Of a stretch of DNA of 64,000 bases, positions 42,146 to 53,847 are shown piece after piece (within the stretch, counting starts at the first letter, position 1; the number at the start of each line of letters is the position of its first letter). The notes under the pieces were generated by a model. It was not told the DNA's origin and did not search any database. It saw nothing but the letters and a program-made list of their open reading frames with translations. The translations under genes and the position numbers were made by a program. This stretch comes from Actinomycetota bacterium (GTDB lineage Bacteria > Actinomycetota > Actinomycetes > Mycobacteriales > Micromonosporaceae), in the NCBI GenBank assembly GCA_005885555.1, contig VAWN01000021.1:65884-129883 (forward strand). The letters run 5' to 3'.

Positions 42146-43077
42146 GGATCCGGGTCTTCGTCGAGGCCCACCGCGGCGCGACCTACGGCGACCAGCTGCG
42201 GATGGCGCGCTGCGCCGAAGACGGCGGCTTCGACGGCTTCTTCCGGGCCGACCATTACCTGAGCTTCACCGACGCGTACGGCGACCCCGGAGCGCCCGGA
42301 CCCACCGACGCCTGGCTCACCCTGGCGGCGCTGGCCCGGGAGACGTCCCGGATCCGCCTGGGCACGCTGGTCAGCTCGGCCACCTTCCGGCCGCCCGGCC
42401 CGCTGGCCATCGCCGTCGCACAGGTCGACCAGATGAGCGACGGCCGGGTGGAGCTGGGCCTGGGTGCGGGGTGGTACGAGCGGGAGCACCGGGCGTACGG
42501 CATCGGGTTCCCGCCGGTGGGTACCCGGTTCGACCGGCTCGCCGAGCAGCTGGAGATCATCACCGGGCTGTGGGCGACGCGGGACGACGAGCGGTACACG
42601 TTCCACGGCGACCACTACGAGCTGGTCGACGCGCCTGCGCTGCCCAAGCCGGTACAGCGGCCGGGTCCGCCGGTCATCGTCGGCGGCCGGGGACCCAAGC
42701 GCACCCCGGAGCTGGCCGCCCGGTTCGCCGCCGAGTACAACGTGCCGTTCACCACCGTCGCCACCACCGCCCGCCAGTACGAGCTGGTGCGCGACGCCTG
42801 CGCCCGGCTGGGCCGGACCACGCCGCCGACGTTCTCGGCCGGCATGGTTGTCTACTGTGGACGGTCGGCGGCCGAGGTCGAGTACCGCTGCCGGGACCGG
42901 CACCGCAAGAGCGCGCTGCCACCGGAGGACGCGGTGCTCGGAACGCCCGCACAGGTGGTGGACCGGATCGGGGAGTTCGCGGCGGTCGGCGCCGAGGTGA
43001 TCTACCTGCGGCTGGCCATCCATGATCTTGATCACGTGACCCTGCTCGCCTCCGACGTGCTGCCCCAGCTGCCGTAA
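42142..43077 (+). CDS. LLM-class F420/FMN-dependent oxidoreductase
   Basis: 311 residues with the luciferase-like TIM barrel: [56 protein letters not shown] and [20 protein letters not shown]. The family uses F420 or FMN. Translational overlap with the ABC ATPase links it to processing of the imported compound. The substrate is not known. Confidence 0.9.
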   Translation: MRIRVFVEAHRGATYGDQLRMARCAEDGGFDGFFRADHYLSFTDAYGDPGAPGPTDAWLTLAALARETSRIRLGTLVSSATFRPPGPLAIAVAQVDQMSDGRVELGLGAGWYEREHRAYGIGFPPVGTRFDRLAEQLEIITGLWATRDDERYTFHGDHYELVDAPALPKPVQRPGPPVIVGGRGPKRTPELAARFAAEYNVPFTTVATTARQYELVRDACARLGRTTPPTFSAGMVVYCGRSAAEVEYRCRDRHRKSALPPEDAVLGTPAQVVDRIGEFAAVGAEVIYLRLAIHDLDHVTLLASDVLPQLP

Positions 43078-43108
43078 CCGTGGACTCGCGCCCGGCCCGG
43101 CTGACTCG

Positions 43109-43114
43109 TAGGCT
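43109..43114 (+). promoter_or_regulatory. -10 box (TAGGCT) of a leaderless transcript
   Basis: TAGGCT is followed by seven bases and the ATG at 43122. It supports that ATG over an in-frame GTG at 43080. Confidence 0.5.
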
Positions 43115-43121
43115 GCTCGGC

Positions 43122-44510
43122 ATGGCGGTAGCGGTACGGACCGGCCTGGCGCGGACCTGGGCAAACACGCTGGGCGTGACGGTCGGCGCGGGTGTGCTCG
43201 CCGGCGCCGGCCAGCTCGGCATCGGGTACGGGCTGGGCATCGTGCGCTGGGACCGGGAGTTCCCCACCCCGGGGCCCTGGCACGCCCAGCTGACCTGGGT
43301 CGCCTTCCTGGCCAGCGCGGCGGTCGTCGCGGGCGGGTACGCCGGCTCGTGGGCGGCCCGGCGCAACGGGCTGGAGCGCACGGTCGCGGTACGGGTGGCC
43401 ATCGCGCTGACCGCCGCCGTGGGCGCCCTGGTCCTGATGCCGCTGGTGGCCCGGCCGGCCGGCGCGGCACGCCCCGTCGAGAGCGGCGATCCGCGGCTGG
43501 CCGCGATCCTCACCGTGGTCGCCGGCCTCCTGGTCGGCGTCGTCGCGGCGTTCGCGGCGCTGTCGGTACCGGCAGTGTCCGGCAGCATCGTCACCACCGT
43601 GCTGTGGCTGTGGATCGTCGCGCTCATCTCGGCCGCCTCGACGCTCGGCGGCGGCGCGTCCTGGGCCGACGCGCGCCTGGGGCTGCTGCCCGCCGAGGGC
43701 GTCTGGGTGCCGTTGGTGCTGCTCGTCCCCGCCGTCCTCATTGCGTTTGGCGTGGCCGGAATCGCCCGGTTCGGCGGGAGCCCGCCGTGGGCGGTGGGCG
43801 CCTGCGGGGCCGCGGGTCCCGCCCTGGTCGGGCTGGCCTACCTGATCGCCGGTCCAGGTGGCGGCAGCGACGGTACCGCATACCGCTGCGCCCTCCTCGC
43901 GATCCTGGCCGGGGTGGCGGTGTCGGTGACGGTGGCCGTGGTACGGCGACGGCAGCCGAAACCGGTACCCGCACCGGAGGCGGCCGAGCCGGCACCCGAG
44001 CCCGCCCCGACGCCCGAGCCCGAGCCGGCGCCGTCACCGGAACCGGAACCGGAACCGGAACCGTCGCCGGAGCCCGCACCCGAGCCTGAGCCCGCCCCGC
44101 AGCCCGAGCCGATCCCGGAGCCCGAGCCGATCCCGGAGCCCGAGCCGGCCCCGAAGGCCGACGCCGAGCCGGCCCGCAAAGCCGAGCCGGCCGAGGCTGA
44201 GCCGGCCCCGAACGCCGAGCCGGCCGAGGCTGAGCCGGCCCGCAAAGCCGAGCCGGCACCGGCGGCCAAGGCCGAAGCCGAACCGGCGCCACCCAAGGAG
44301 CGCACCGGCCGCGGCATCAAGGTGCCCGGTCTCGGCCGGCGCAGCCGGCGCCGGGCCGAGGAACCGGCCCCGGCCGCACCGGCCGACGACCACCTCGACT
44401 GGGTCAAGGGGCTGCGCGCCGCCGACACGCCGGCCCGGGTCGGCGGCAATGGAAACCCGCGCCACGCCAAGCCCGCCGACCCGCCCGACACCGGCGACGA
44501 CGACACATAA
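43122..44510 (+). CDS. Membrane protein with long Pro-Glu repeat tail
   Basis: About 462 residues. The first 280 contain some seven hydrophobic helices ([61 protein letters not shown] and others). The rest is a cytoplasmic tail of PEPEPxP repeats, then AEPA(R/P)KAEPAEAE repeats, and a basic patch (GLGRRSRRR) before the acidic end. The tail resembles rigid PE-spacers seen in cell-surface and cytoskeletal proteins. I do not recognise the family. It is convergent with thiC. Confidence 0.7.
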   Translation: MAVAVRTGLARTWANTLGVTVGAGVLAGAGQLGIGYGLGIVRWDREFPTPGPWHAQLTWVAFLASAAVVAGGYAGSWAARRNGLERTVAVRVAIALTAAVGALVLMPLVARPAGAARPVESGDPRLAAILTVVAGLLVGVVAAFAALSVPAVSGSIVTTVLWLWIVALISAASTLGGGASWADARLGLLPAEGVWVPLVLLVPAVLIAFGVAGIARFGGSPPWAVGACGAAGPALVGLAYLIAGPGGGSDGTAYRCALLAILAGVAVSVTVAVVRRRQPKPVPAPEAAEPAPEPAPTPEPEPAPSPEPEPEPEPSPEPAPEPEPAPQPEPIPEPEPIPEPEPAPKADAEPARKAEPAEAEPAPNAEPAEAEPARKAEPAPAAKAEAEPAPPKERTGRGIKVPGLGRRSRRRAEEPAPAAPADDHLDWVKGLRAADTPARVGGNGNPRHAKPADPPDTGDDDT

Positions 44511-44569
44511 CGCGATCTTGCGAAGCCAGCTCCCCGGCGCGCCGTTGTCGCGGTACGGGCCGGCGTCGG

Positions 44570-46129
<1,560 letters not shown>

Positions 46130-46905
46130 CTAGAACCCGAGGTGGTTGAGCGGTCCCTGCCCACCACCCAGCTGCCAACCGGCCGCGGCCTGCAACGCCC
46201 GCGTCACGTACTCCTTCGCCGAAGCCAGCGCGTCCGGCACGCTGTCGCCCAGGGCCAGCCGGGCGGCGATCGCGGCCGCGAACGTGCAACCGGTACCGTG
46301 CGTGTTGCGCGTGGCGACCCGCGGCGCGTGCAGGAACCGTGCGCCGTGCGGCGTCCACATCGCGTCGATCGCCTCGTCCCCGGCCGCGTCGCCACCGGTG
46401 ACCACGACGTACTTCGCGCCCTCGGCGGCCAGTTGCCCGGCGGCGCCGGCCATGTCGGCCGGGCTGGCCACCTGCCACCCGAGCAGCGCCGAGGCCTCGT
46501 CGCGGTTGGGCGTGATGACCGTCGCGTACGGCAGCAGCCGCTTCACCGCGGCGGTCACGCCCAACCGGAAGCCGCTGCTGGAGGAGAGCACCGGATCGAG
46601 CACCAGGTTCGGCAGCGCACCCTCGCGCGCCTTGGCGGCGACCACCGCCGCGATCTCGGCGGTGGCGAGCATGCCGACCTTGACGGCGGCCGGCCGGAAG
46701 TCGGACAGTACCGCGGCGAGTTGGGTACCGACGACGGTCGCCGGTACCGGGAACACGTCGTCCACGCCGCGGGTGTTCTGCGACGTCACCGCGGTGATGA
46801 CCGAACAGCCGTACAACCGGTACGCCGCAAAGGTTTTGAGATCGGCCTGGATCCCGGCGCCCGCGGTCGGGTCGGACCCGGCGATGGTCAGCACGACGCC
46901 CGGTG

Positions 46906-46909
<4 letters not shown>
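46130..46909 (-). CDS. thiD: Hydroxymethylpyrimidine/phosphomethylpyrimidine kinase
   Basis: Phosphorylates HMP and HMP-P to HMP-PP. The 259-residue ribokinase-fold protein begins [19 protein letters not shown] and has [11 protein letters not shown] and the anion-hole [12 protein letters not shown]. The ATG at 46909 overlaps the stop of the upstream ThiE-like gene. Confidence 0.95.
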
Positions 46910-48233
<1,324 letters not shown>

Positions 48234-48440
48234 TCACCCTCCCTGCGTCGCGGTCAGGACCTCGATCCGGTCGCCCTCGGCCAGCCCGGTCCCGGACCAC
48301 GCCGAGCGGGGTACCACCGCGCCGCACCGCGCGACCGCGACACCGCGCGGCTCGGCGACGCCGGTCAGCGCGCGCACCACGTCGGCGACCGTGGCGCCTT
48401 CGGCCATCGTCGCGGGCTTGCCGTTCACGGTGACGTTCAT
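48234..48440 (-). CDS. thiS: Sulfur carrier protein ThiS
   Basis: A 68-residue ubiquitin-like protein ending in the required Gly-Gly (TQGG). It starts MNVTVNGKPATMAEGATVADVV. The C-terminal Gly is thiocarboxylated and passes sulfur to ThiG. It overlaps the thiO stop by 4 bp. Confidence 0.93.
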   Translation of the reverse strand: MNVTVNGKPATMAEGATVADVVRALTGVAEPRGVAVARCGAVVPRSAWSGTGLAEGDRIEVLTATQGG

Positions 48441-49477
48441 CCTGTGCGACCCCCGAACCGGTCCGGACCGAACGGCTTCACCAGATCGGCATCGGGGCCG
48501 CCGGTCACCAGGTCGGCGACCGCGTCAGCGGTGACCGGGGCGAGCAGCACGCCGTTGCGGTAGTGGCCGGTGGCGACGACCAGACCGGGGCGCAGCGCAC
48601 CGATGATCGGTGCGTTGTCGGGGGTACCCGGGCGGAAACCGGCCTGCGTCTCGGTCAGCTCGTACTCGGCGAGGTCGGGTACCAGCTCCACGGCCGACCG
48701 CAGCAGGTCCAGCACGGCACCGGCGGTGACCGCACCGTCGAGCCGTTCCTCGCTCGTCGCGCCGACGACCACCTCGCCGTCCGCCCGGGGTACCAGATAA
48801 ACCGTGCGCCCGTCGAGGTACCCCCGGATGACCGCGCGCAGCGCGACCGGCCCACGCAGCCGGACCAGCTGGCCCTTCACCGGGCGCACCGGCAGCCCGG
48901 CCAGCGCCGCGCTGGCGCACCCGGCGGCGACCACGACGACGTCACCGTCCACAGTGGACAGATCGGTGACCGCCCGGGCCTCGACCCGGACCAGCGACCG
49001 CAGCGCCCGCACCACCAGGCGCGGATCGACCTGGCGGTCGTCGGCGACGAAGGCGCCGCCGCGCAGTCGTGGCACGAGGCGCGGCTCGCGCTCGCGCAGT
49101 TCGCTGGCGCGCAACGGTTGCGGCGTCAGGCCGAGCGACGCCTGCCAGCGCACCAGCCGGTTCAGCTCGGCCAGGTCGTCGTCGGTGCGGGCGACCAGCA
49201 GCGTGCCGTCGGTGCGGTACCCGACGTCGAGCCCGGCCTGTTCGGTCAGCTCGGCGGCGAACGCCGGCCACCGGCGCGCGGACTCCCGCATGAGCGCGAC
49301 GAGTTCGGTCTCCCCGAAGTACGCCTCGCCGACCGGGGCGAGCATGCCGGCCGCGACGTGTGAGGCGCCGCTGCCCGGATCCGGGTCGTACACGGTCACC
49401 GCGCAGCCGCGCGCCGCCAGCCGCCAGGCGACGGACAGCCCGATGACGCCTCCGCCGACGACCGCGACAGTTTTCAC
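48437..49477 (-). CDS. thiO: Glycine oxidase ThiO
   Basis: An FAD oxidase giving the dehydroglycine used by ThiG. The 346-residue protein has the N-terminal FAD motif VAVVGGGVIGLSVAWRLAARG, GMLAPVGEAYFGE, and the C-terminal NAPIIGAL..GLVVATGHYRNGVLLAP typical of the family. The GTG overlaps the thiE stop (GTGA). Confidence 0.95.
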   Translation of the reverse strand: MKTVAVVGGGVIGLSVAWRLAARGCAVTVYDPDPGSGASHVAAGMLAPVGEAYFGETELVALMRESARRWPAFAAELTEQAGLDVGYRTDGTLLVARTDDDLAELNRLVRWQASLGLTPQPLRASELREREPRLVPRLRGGAFVADDRQVDPRLVVRALRSLVRVEARAVTDLSTVDGDVVVVAAGCASAALAGLPVRPVKGQLVRLRGPVALRAVIRGYLDGRTVYLVPRADGEVVVGATSEERLDGAVTAGAVLDLLRSAVELVPDLAEYELTETQAGFRPGTPDNAPIIGALRPGLVVATGHYRNGVLLAPVTADAVADLVTGGPDADLVKPFGPDRFGGRTG

Positions 49478-50109
49478 GCCGGCTCCGCGACGGGCAGGGC
49501 GGCGAGCAGTTCGGCCGCGGCTGCCGCCGGGTCGGGTGCGTCGCTGACCGCGGTCACCACCGCGACGCCGTACGCGCCGGCCGCGAGCAGCTGCGGTACC
49601 CGCGCCGCGGTCACCGCCCCGATCGCGATCACCGGTACCGTGACCGCCGCCGCAACCGACGCGATGCCGGCGGCGCCGAGCGGATCCGGCAGCCCGTCCT
49701 TGGTCCGGGTGGCGAACGCCGGCCCGACGCCGAGGTAGGTCGCGCCCGCCGCGGCGGCGGCCCGCGCGGTGACCGGGTCGCGGGCGGTCGCGCCGAGGAT
49801 CGCGTCCGGCCCGAGCACCCGGCGGGCCGCCGCGACCGGCAGGTCGTCGCCGCCGACGTGGCCGCCGTCGGCGCCGACCGCGAGCGCGATGTGCAGCCGG
49901 TCGTTGATCAGGCAGGTGGCGCCGGCCTCCCGGCACAGCCCGACGATCAGGGTACCGAGGTGGTAGGCGCCGAGGTCGCAGACGTGATCGGGGACCCGTA
50001 CCTGGACCACCGGGACCCCCACCGACAGCGCCGCGCGCACCACGGCGACCGGGTCGCGATCACGCCGCACGTCGGTCACCAGATGCAACCGACCCAGCGG
50101 TGCTGCCAT
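49474..50109 (-). CDS. thiE: Thiamine phosphate synthase
   Basis: 211 residues, first gene after the TPP riboswitch. It has the HMP-PP/metal motif LINDRLHIALAVGADGGHVGGDDLP, the GVGPAFATRTKDGLPDPLG loop and IAIGAV. The usual QxRxKD motif reads QVRVPD, so the pyrophosphate-binding lysine is missing; the second ThiE-like protein has it. The ATG at 50109 follows GGGAGGAG with six bases between. Confidence 0.9.
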   Translation of the reverse strand: MAAPLGRLHLVTDVRRDRDPVAVVRAALSVGVPVVQVRVPDHVCDLGAYHLGTLIVGLCREAGATCLINDRLHIALAVGADGGHVGGDDLPVAAARRVLGPDAILGATARDPVTARAAAAAGATYLGVGPAFATRTKDGLPDPLGAAGIASVAAAVTVPVIAIGAVTAARVPQLLAAGAYGVAVVTAVSDAPDPAAAAAELLAALPVAEPA

Positions 50110-50117
50110 GGGCACTC

Positions 50118-50201
50118 CTCCCTGCGCCGGCATTACCCGGATCAGGTGCGACGGTCGGAGGCGCCAGCCCCCCTCTCAGCCCGGTGGCTCCGGGCTCCCG
50201 T
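50118..50201 (-). ncRNA. TPP riboswitch (THI element)
   Basis: On the minus strand the THI-box landmarks appear in order: GGGAGCCCGGAGCCACCGGGCTGAGAG, with the CUGAGA motif, then GACCGTCGCACCTGATCCGGGTAATGCCGGCGCAGGGAG, with the ACCUGAUC and GGGUAAUGCC-type pyrophosphate arm. The closing GGGAG merges with the thiE Shine-Dalgarno sequence. Ligand binding should therefore block translation initiation rather than form a terminator. Confidence 0.93.
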
Positions 50202-50216
50202 GGATTACGTTCCCGT

Positions 50217-50246
50217 ACCGTATGCGAACTTCGGGCCGCCTGACAA
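50217..50246 (-). promoter_or_regulatory. Thiamine operon promoter: TTGTCA - 18 bp - TACGGT
   Basis: The -35 lies right after the stop of the upstream ABC-F gene and the -10 (TACGGT) ends about 15 bases before the riboswitch. Transcription would start near 50209. Confidence 0.6.
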
Positions 50247-50251
50247 GGCTC

Positions 50252-51901
50252 CTACATCGCGGCCCACACCGGTTCGGGTACCTCGACCACCTCGCCGTCC
50301 TCCTGGAAAATCAGGAACCGGTCGAACGACCGGGTGAACCAGCGGTCGTGGGTGACCGCGATCACGGTACCCTCGAAGCCGGCCAGCCCGTCCTCCAGCG
50401 CCTCGGCCGAGGCGAGGTCGAGGTTGTCGGTCGGCTCGTCGAGCAACAGCAGGGTCGCCCCGCCCAGCTCCAGCAGCAGCACCAGGAACCGCGCCTGCTG
50501 CCCGCCGGACAGCGTGCCGAACCGCTGGTCGCCCTGCCCCGCCAGCTCGTACCGGTTGAGCACCCGCATCGCCGCGTGCCGGTCCATCCCGTCGCGGTGC
50601 TCGTCGCCCCGCCAGAGGATCTCGACCAGCGTACGGTCGACGAGGTCGGGCCGGTCGTGGGTCTGCGAGAAGTGGCCGGGCCGGACCCGGGCACCCAGCC
50701 GCGCCGAACCCGACGCGGCCACCGGCGCCACTTCCGACAACAGCGGCAGCGCCGGATCCGGATCGGTACCGCCCCGGGCCAGCAGCCGCAGGAAGTGCGA
50801 CTTGCCGGTACCGTTCGCGCCCAGCACCGCCACCCGGTCGCCGTACCAGACCTCCAGGTCGAACGGGTACGTCAGGCCGTCGAGCTCCAACTGGTCGAGC
50901 ATGATCGCGCGCTTGCCGGTTCGCCCGCCGGACAGCCGCATCCGGATGTCCTGGTCCTTCGGCGGCAACGGTGGCGGCCCGGTCTCCTCGAACTTGCGCA
51001 GCCGGGTCTGCGCCGCCTGGTACGCCGACGCCATGCCCGAGTTGTACGCGGCCTTCTGCTTGTACCTGAGCACCAGCTGGCGCAGCTTCTCGTGCTCCTC
51101 GTCCCAGCGCCGCCGGTTCTCCTCCATCCGCTCGTGCCGGCCCAGGCGCGCCTCGTGCCAGGACGCGAACCCGCCCGGGTGTACCCACGCCGACCCGCCC
51201 TCGACCGCGACCACCCGGCCGGCGGTCTGGTTGAGCAGTTCCCGGTCGTGCGAGACGTAGAGCACCGACTTGTCCGACTCGTTGAGGCGGGCCTCCAGCC
51301 AGCGCTTCGCGGGCACGTCGAGGAAGTTGTCCGGCTCGTCGAGCAGCAGCACCTGATCGGTACCGCGTAACAGCAGCTCCAGCGCGAACCGCTTCTGCTG
51401 CCCGCCGGACAGTGTGCGTACCGGCCGCTCGCGCACCTTGTCCCAGGGCAGCCCGAGGGCAGCGACGGCCACGGTGTCGAAGAGCACCTCGGCGTCGTAC
51501 CCGCCGACCTCGCCCCAGGCGTGCAGCGCGTCGGCGTACCGCAGCTGCGCCTTCTCGTCCGCCGGCGCCGCGTGCAGCGCGCTCTCGGCCGCGTGCAGGG
51601 CGGCACCGGCCGCGCGTACCGGCGGCGCGACCAGCGACAGAGCCAGGTCGGTGAGCGTCCGCTCGTCGGCGATCATCCCGATGAACTGCCGCATCACGCC
51701 CAGCCCACCGGCCCGCGCGATGACCCCCACGGGTACCGGAAGGTCGCCCGCGATCATGCGCAGCAGCGTGGTCTTACCGGCACCGTTCGGACCGACCATG
51801 GCGATCTTGGCGCCCTCGCCGACCCGGAACGAGACGTCCGCGAACAGCACCCGCCCGTCGGGCAGCGTGTGTGAAACCCCCGCGACGTCGACGTAACCCA
51901 T
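50252..51901 (-). CDS. ABC-F family ATPase
   Basis: 549 residues with two ATPase domains and no membrane segment. Domain 1 has GPNGAGKTT, LSGGQQKRFALELLL and LLLDEPDNFLD; domain 2 has GANGTGKSH, LSGGQQARFLVLLLEL and LLLDEPTDNLD. A charged linker (HERMEENRRRWDEEHEKLRQL) joins them. ABC-F proteins act on the ribosome in translation or antibiotic protection. Which type this is cannot be told from the sequence. Confidence 0.9.
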   Translation of the reverse strand: MGYVDVAGVSHTLPDGRVLFADVSFRVGEGAKIAMVGPNGAGKTTLLRMIAGDLPVPVGVIARAGGLGVMRQFIGMIADERTLTDLALSLVAPPVRAAGAALHAAESALHAAPADEKAQLRYADALHAWGEVGGYDAEVLFDTVAVAALGLPWDKVRERPVRTLSGGQQKRFALELLLRGTDQVLLLDEPDNFLDVPAKRWLEARLNESDKSVLYVSHDRELLNQTAGRVVAVEGGSAWVHPGGFASWHEARLGRHERMEENRRRWDEEHEKLRQLVLRYKQKAAYNSGMASAYQAAQTRLRKFEETGPPPLPPKDQDIRMRLSGGRTGKRAIMLDQLELDGLTYPFDLEVWYGDRVAVLGANGTGKSHFLRLLARGGTDPDPALPLLSEVAPVAASGSARLGARVRPGHFSQTHDRPDLVDRTLVEILWRGDEHRDGMDRHAAMRVLNRYELAGQGDQRFGTLSGGQQARFLVLLLELGGATLLLLDEPTDNLDLASAEALEDGLAGFEGTVIAVTHDRWFTRSFDRFLIFQEDGEVVEVPEPVWAAM

Positions 51902-51923
51902 GAGGATGAATTGTCCGGGCCGG

Positions 51924-52529
51924 TCAGCCCGCCGTCACCCGCAATACGCGGTACCCCTTCTGCGCGGCGTACCGCTCCACCGCCCACCCGGTCGACGCGA
52001 GCCACGCCTGCAACGAGTCCGCGCCCAGGTTGCGGGCGACGACCAGCCACGCGGTACCCCCCGGCGCCAGCCTCGGCAGCCACCGGCCGAGCAGCTCGTG
52101 CACCTCCGCCTTGCCGACCCGGATCGGCGGGTTGCTCCAGATCTCGTCGAAGACCACGTCGTCGGGTACCTCGTCCGGCCGGCCCGGATGGACCCGGCCG
52201 GCGAGACCCAGCCGGCGCGCATTGGTCCGGACCAGCTCAACTGCCCGCGTGTTCACGTCGACGGAGTACACCTGCGCGGTTTCCGACGCGGTGGCCAGCA
52301 CCATGCTGATCGGGCCGTACCCGCAGCCGAGATCGAGGTACACCCCGCCGCGCGGGCCGGGTAGCGGAGCCTTGCGCAGCAGCACCGCGGTACCGGGATC
52401 CAGCCGCTGCCCGGAGAACACCCCACTGGACGCGAGCAGGGCGAACTCCCGGCCGGCTGCCTGGAAGTTGACTGTCCGCTCCTGTTCCGGAGTGCCCGGT
52501 TCGGCAGTGAAGTAGTGCTCACCAGCCAC
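51924..52529 (-). CDS. RsmC/RlmG-like class I methyltransferase
   Basis: 201 residues: GEHYFTAEPGTPEQERTV at the start, FSGQRLDPGTAVLL, SAM motif I VYLDLGCGYGPISMVLA, and the adenine/guanine N-methyltransferase motif SNPPIRVG (NPPF type). By family this is an rRNA guanine-N2 methyltransferase-like enzyme. I chose GTG 52529 since GGGAGG lies ten bases upstream; an in-frame ATG at 52565 would share a CATG with the divergent gene's start. Confidence 0.85.
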   Translation of the reverse strand: MAGEHYFTAEPGTPEQERTVNFQAAGREFALLASSGVFSGQRLDPGTAVLLRKAPLPGPRGGVYLDLGCGYGPISMVLATASETAQVYSVDVNTRAVELVRTNARRLGLAGRVHPGRPDEVPDDVVFDEIWSNPPIRVGKAEVHELLGRWLPRLAPGGTAWLVVARNLGADSLQAWLASTGWAVERYAAQKGYRVLRVTAG

Positions 52530-52550
52530 GGCAGGCGAGCCTCCCTTCGG

Positions 52551-52556
52551 TAACCT
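52551..52556 (+). promoter_or_regulatory. -10 box (TAACCT) of a leaderless transcript
   Basis: TAACCT is followed by seven bases and the ATG at 52564. The box lies within the upstream region of the divergent methyltransferase gene. Confidence 0.5.
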
Positions 52557-52563
52557 GTCGCTC

Positions 52564-53847
52564 ATGACGTACGGCCACGGGCAGCCCCCGAGCGGATGGC
52601 CCCCGCCATCCGAGCCGGGGCCGGGGTCGCGGCCGGCCGGCCGGCGTCGCGCACCGGACGACGGGGACGAACCGACCTCAGAATACGGAAGCGCCCTCGG
52701 AACCAGCCGCACGTTCCAGCCTCCGCCACCGCCGCCGGTCGCGGAGGCACCGTACCGGCCGCGGCGCGCGCAACCCGACCCCGGCTCGCTCGCCGAGCGG
52801 TACGTCACCGGGCGCCCGGCCAGCCCGCCGCCCGCGCCCGGCGGGCTGCCGATGTCCGGCCCGCTGGGGGCGCCCGCAGCGCCCGCGGTGGGCCCGCTGG
52901 GGCCGCGTCCGTCGCCCGCGCCAGGCCCGCCGCCGGCAGCATCCGCGTCGCCGTCCGGCCGCGCCTCGGTACCGCTGAGCCGGCCGTCGCCACACCCGCA
53001 TCCCTACCCCCACCCCGGCGCGGTACCACCGCTGCCGAACCAGTGGGGACCGGACCCGGCGCTGCCACTCGACCTGCCGGACCGCCGCCGCAACCCGAAC
53101 GGCCGCGGCACCTCCGGCCGGCGCGGCCGCCCGGGCGACGCCCCGCGCCCGCCGCTCTGGCTCACCGTCGTCGGCGTGGTCGCCGTCGCGGTGCTCGCCG
53201 GCGTGTGCGCCGCCGGCGGGTACATCATGTTCACCCACCCGGACGCGCCCAGCAGCACCGTCGCCACGCCATCGGCGCAACCGAAACCGCGCGACATCAG
53301 CAGCCGGCAGGCCGACCCGGCGCCGCTGACCGAGGCCGAGGCGTTCCCCGCGGCGACCGTCGGCCCCGGCGGCTACCAGGTGCTCAAGACCCAGGCCGGA
53401 GACTGCGCCGGGGTCGCCGTCGGTGAGCCCGGCAAGGTACTCGGCACCGCCGGCTGCAACCAGGCGGTCCGGGCCACCCTGGTCTCCCCGGACAAGGTCT
53501 ACGTGGTCACCGCCGGGCTGCTCAACCTCGCCTCGGCCACCGCCGCGCAGCAGGCCAACGACGCGCTGACCGCCGCCGTCGGCGCGCAGAAGGGGCGGTT
53601 CACCGGGTTCGACGCCGGTGGGGTCAGCGCCGTCTTCGCCAAGGCCGCGACCCAGCTCGGCTGGGACGTCCGGGGCCACTTCCTGGGGTACGCCGTCGTC
53701 GCCCGCGCCGACGGCCAGCCGCTTGCCGACACCGACCAGGCCGCGCGCCAGGTCATCGACGACCTGGTGGAGAAATACCTCCTCGGTACCGTGATCCAGG
53801 CGCGGGTCTCCCCCAACCCGGCCTCGGCGGCTCCGTCACACAGGTGA
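52564..53847 (+). CDS. Proline-rich single-pass membrane protein
   Basis: 427 residues. The first 195 are a Pro/Gly/Arg-rich, probably disordered cytoplasmic region. One membrane helix follows (PLWLTVVGVVAVAVLAGVCAAGGYIMF). The outer domain of about 200 residues has two cysteines (AGDCAGVAV; GTAGCNQAV) and no recognised fold. This layout is common among actinobacterial envelope proteins of unknown function. The 3' end overlaps truA by 12 bp. Confidence 0.75.
   Translation: MTYGHGQPPSGWPPPSEPGPGSRPAGRRRAPDDGDEPTSEYGSALGTSRTFQPPPPPPVAEAPYRPRRAQPDPGSLAERYVTGRPASPPPAPGGLPMSGPLGAPAAPAVGPLGPRPSPAPGPPPAASASPSGRASVPLSRPSPHPHPYPHPGAVPPLPNQWGPDPALPLDLPDRRRNPNGRGTSGRRGRPGDAPRPPLWLTVVGVVAVAVLAGVCAAGGYIMFTHPDAPSSTVATPSAQPKPRDISSRQADPAPLTEAEAFPAATVGPGGYQVLKTQAGDCAGVAVGEPGKVLGTAGCNQAVRATLVSPDKVYVVTAGLLNLASATAAQQANDALTAAVGAQKGRFTGFDAGGVSAVFAKAATQLGWDVRGHFLGYAVVARADGQPLADTDQAARQVIDDLVEKYLLGTVIQARVSPNPASAAPSHR

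Noticed and set aside
52529-52566. Divergent start codons sharing one CATG (minus 52565, plus 52564)
   Set aside because: The minus-strand gene has a good Shine-Dalgarno sequence before the GTG at 52529, and homologs start there, so the shared CATG is probably chance.
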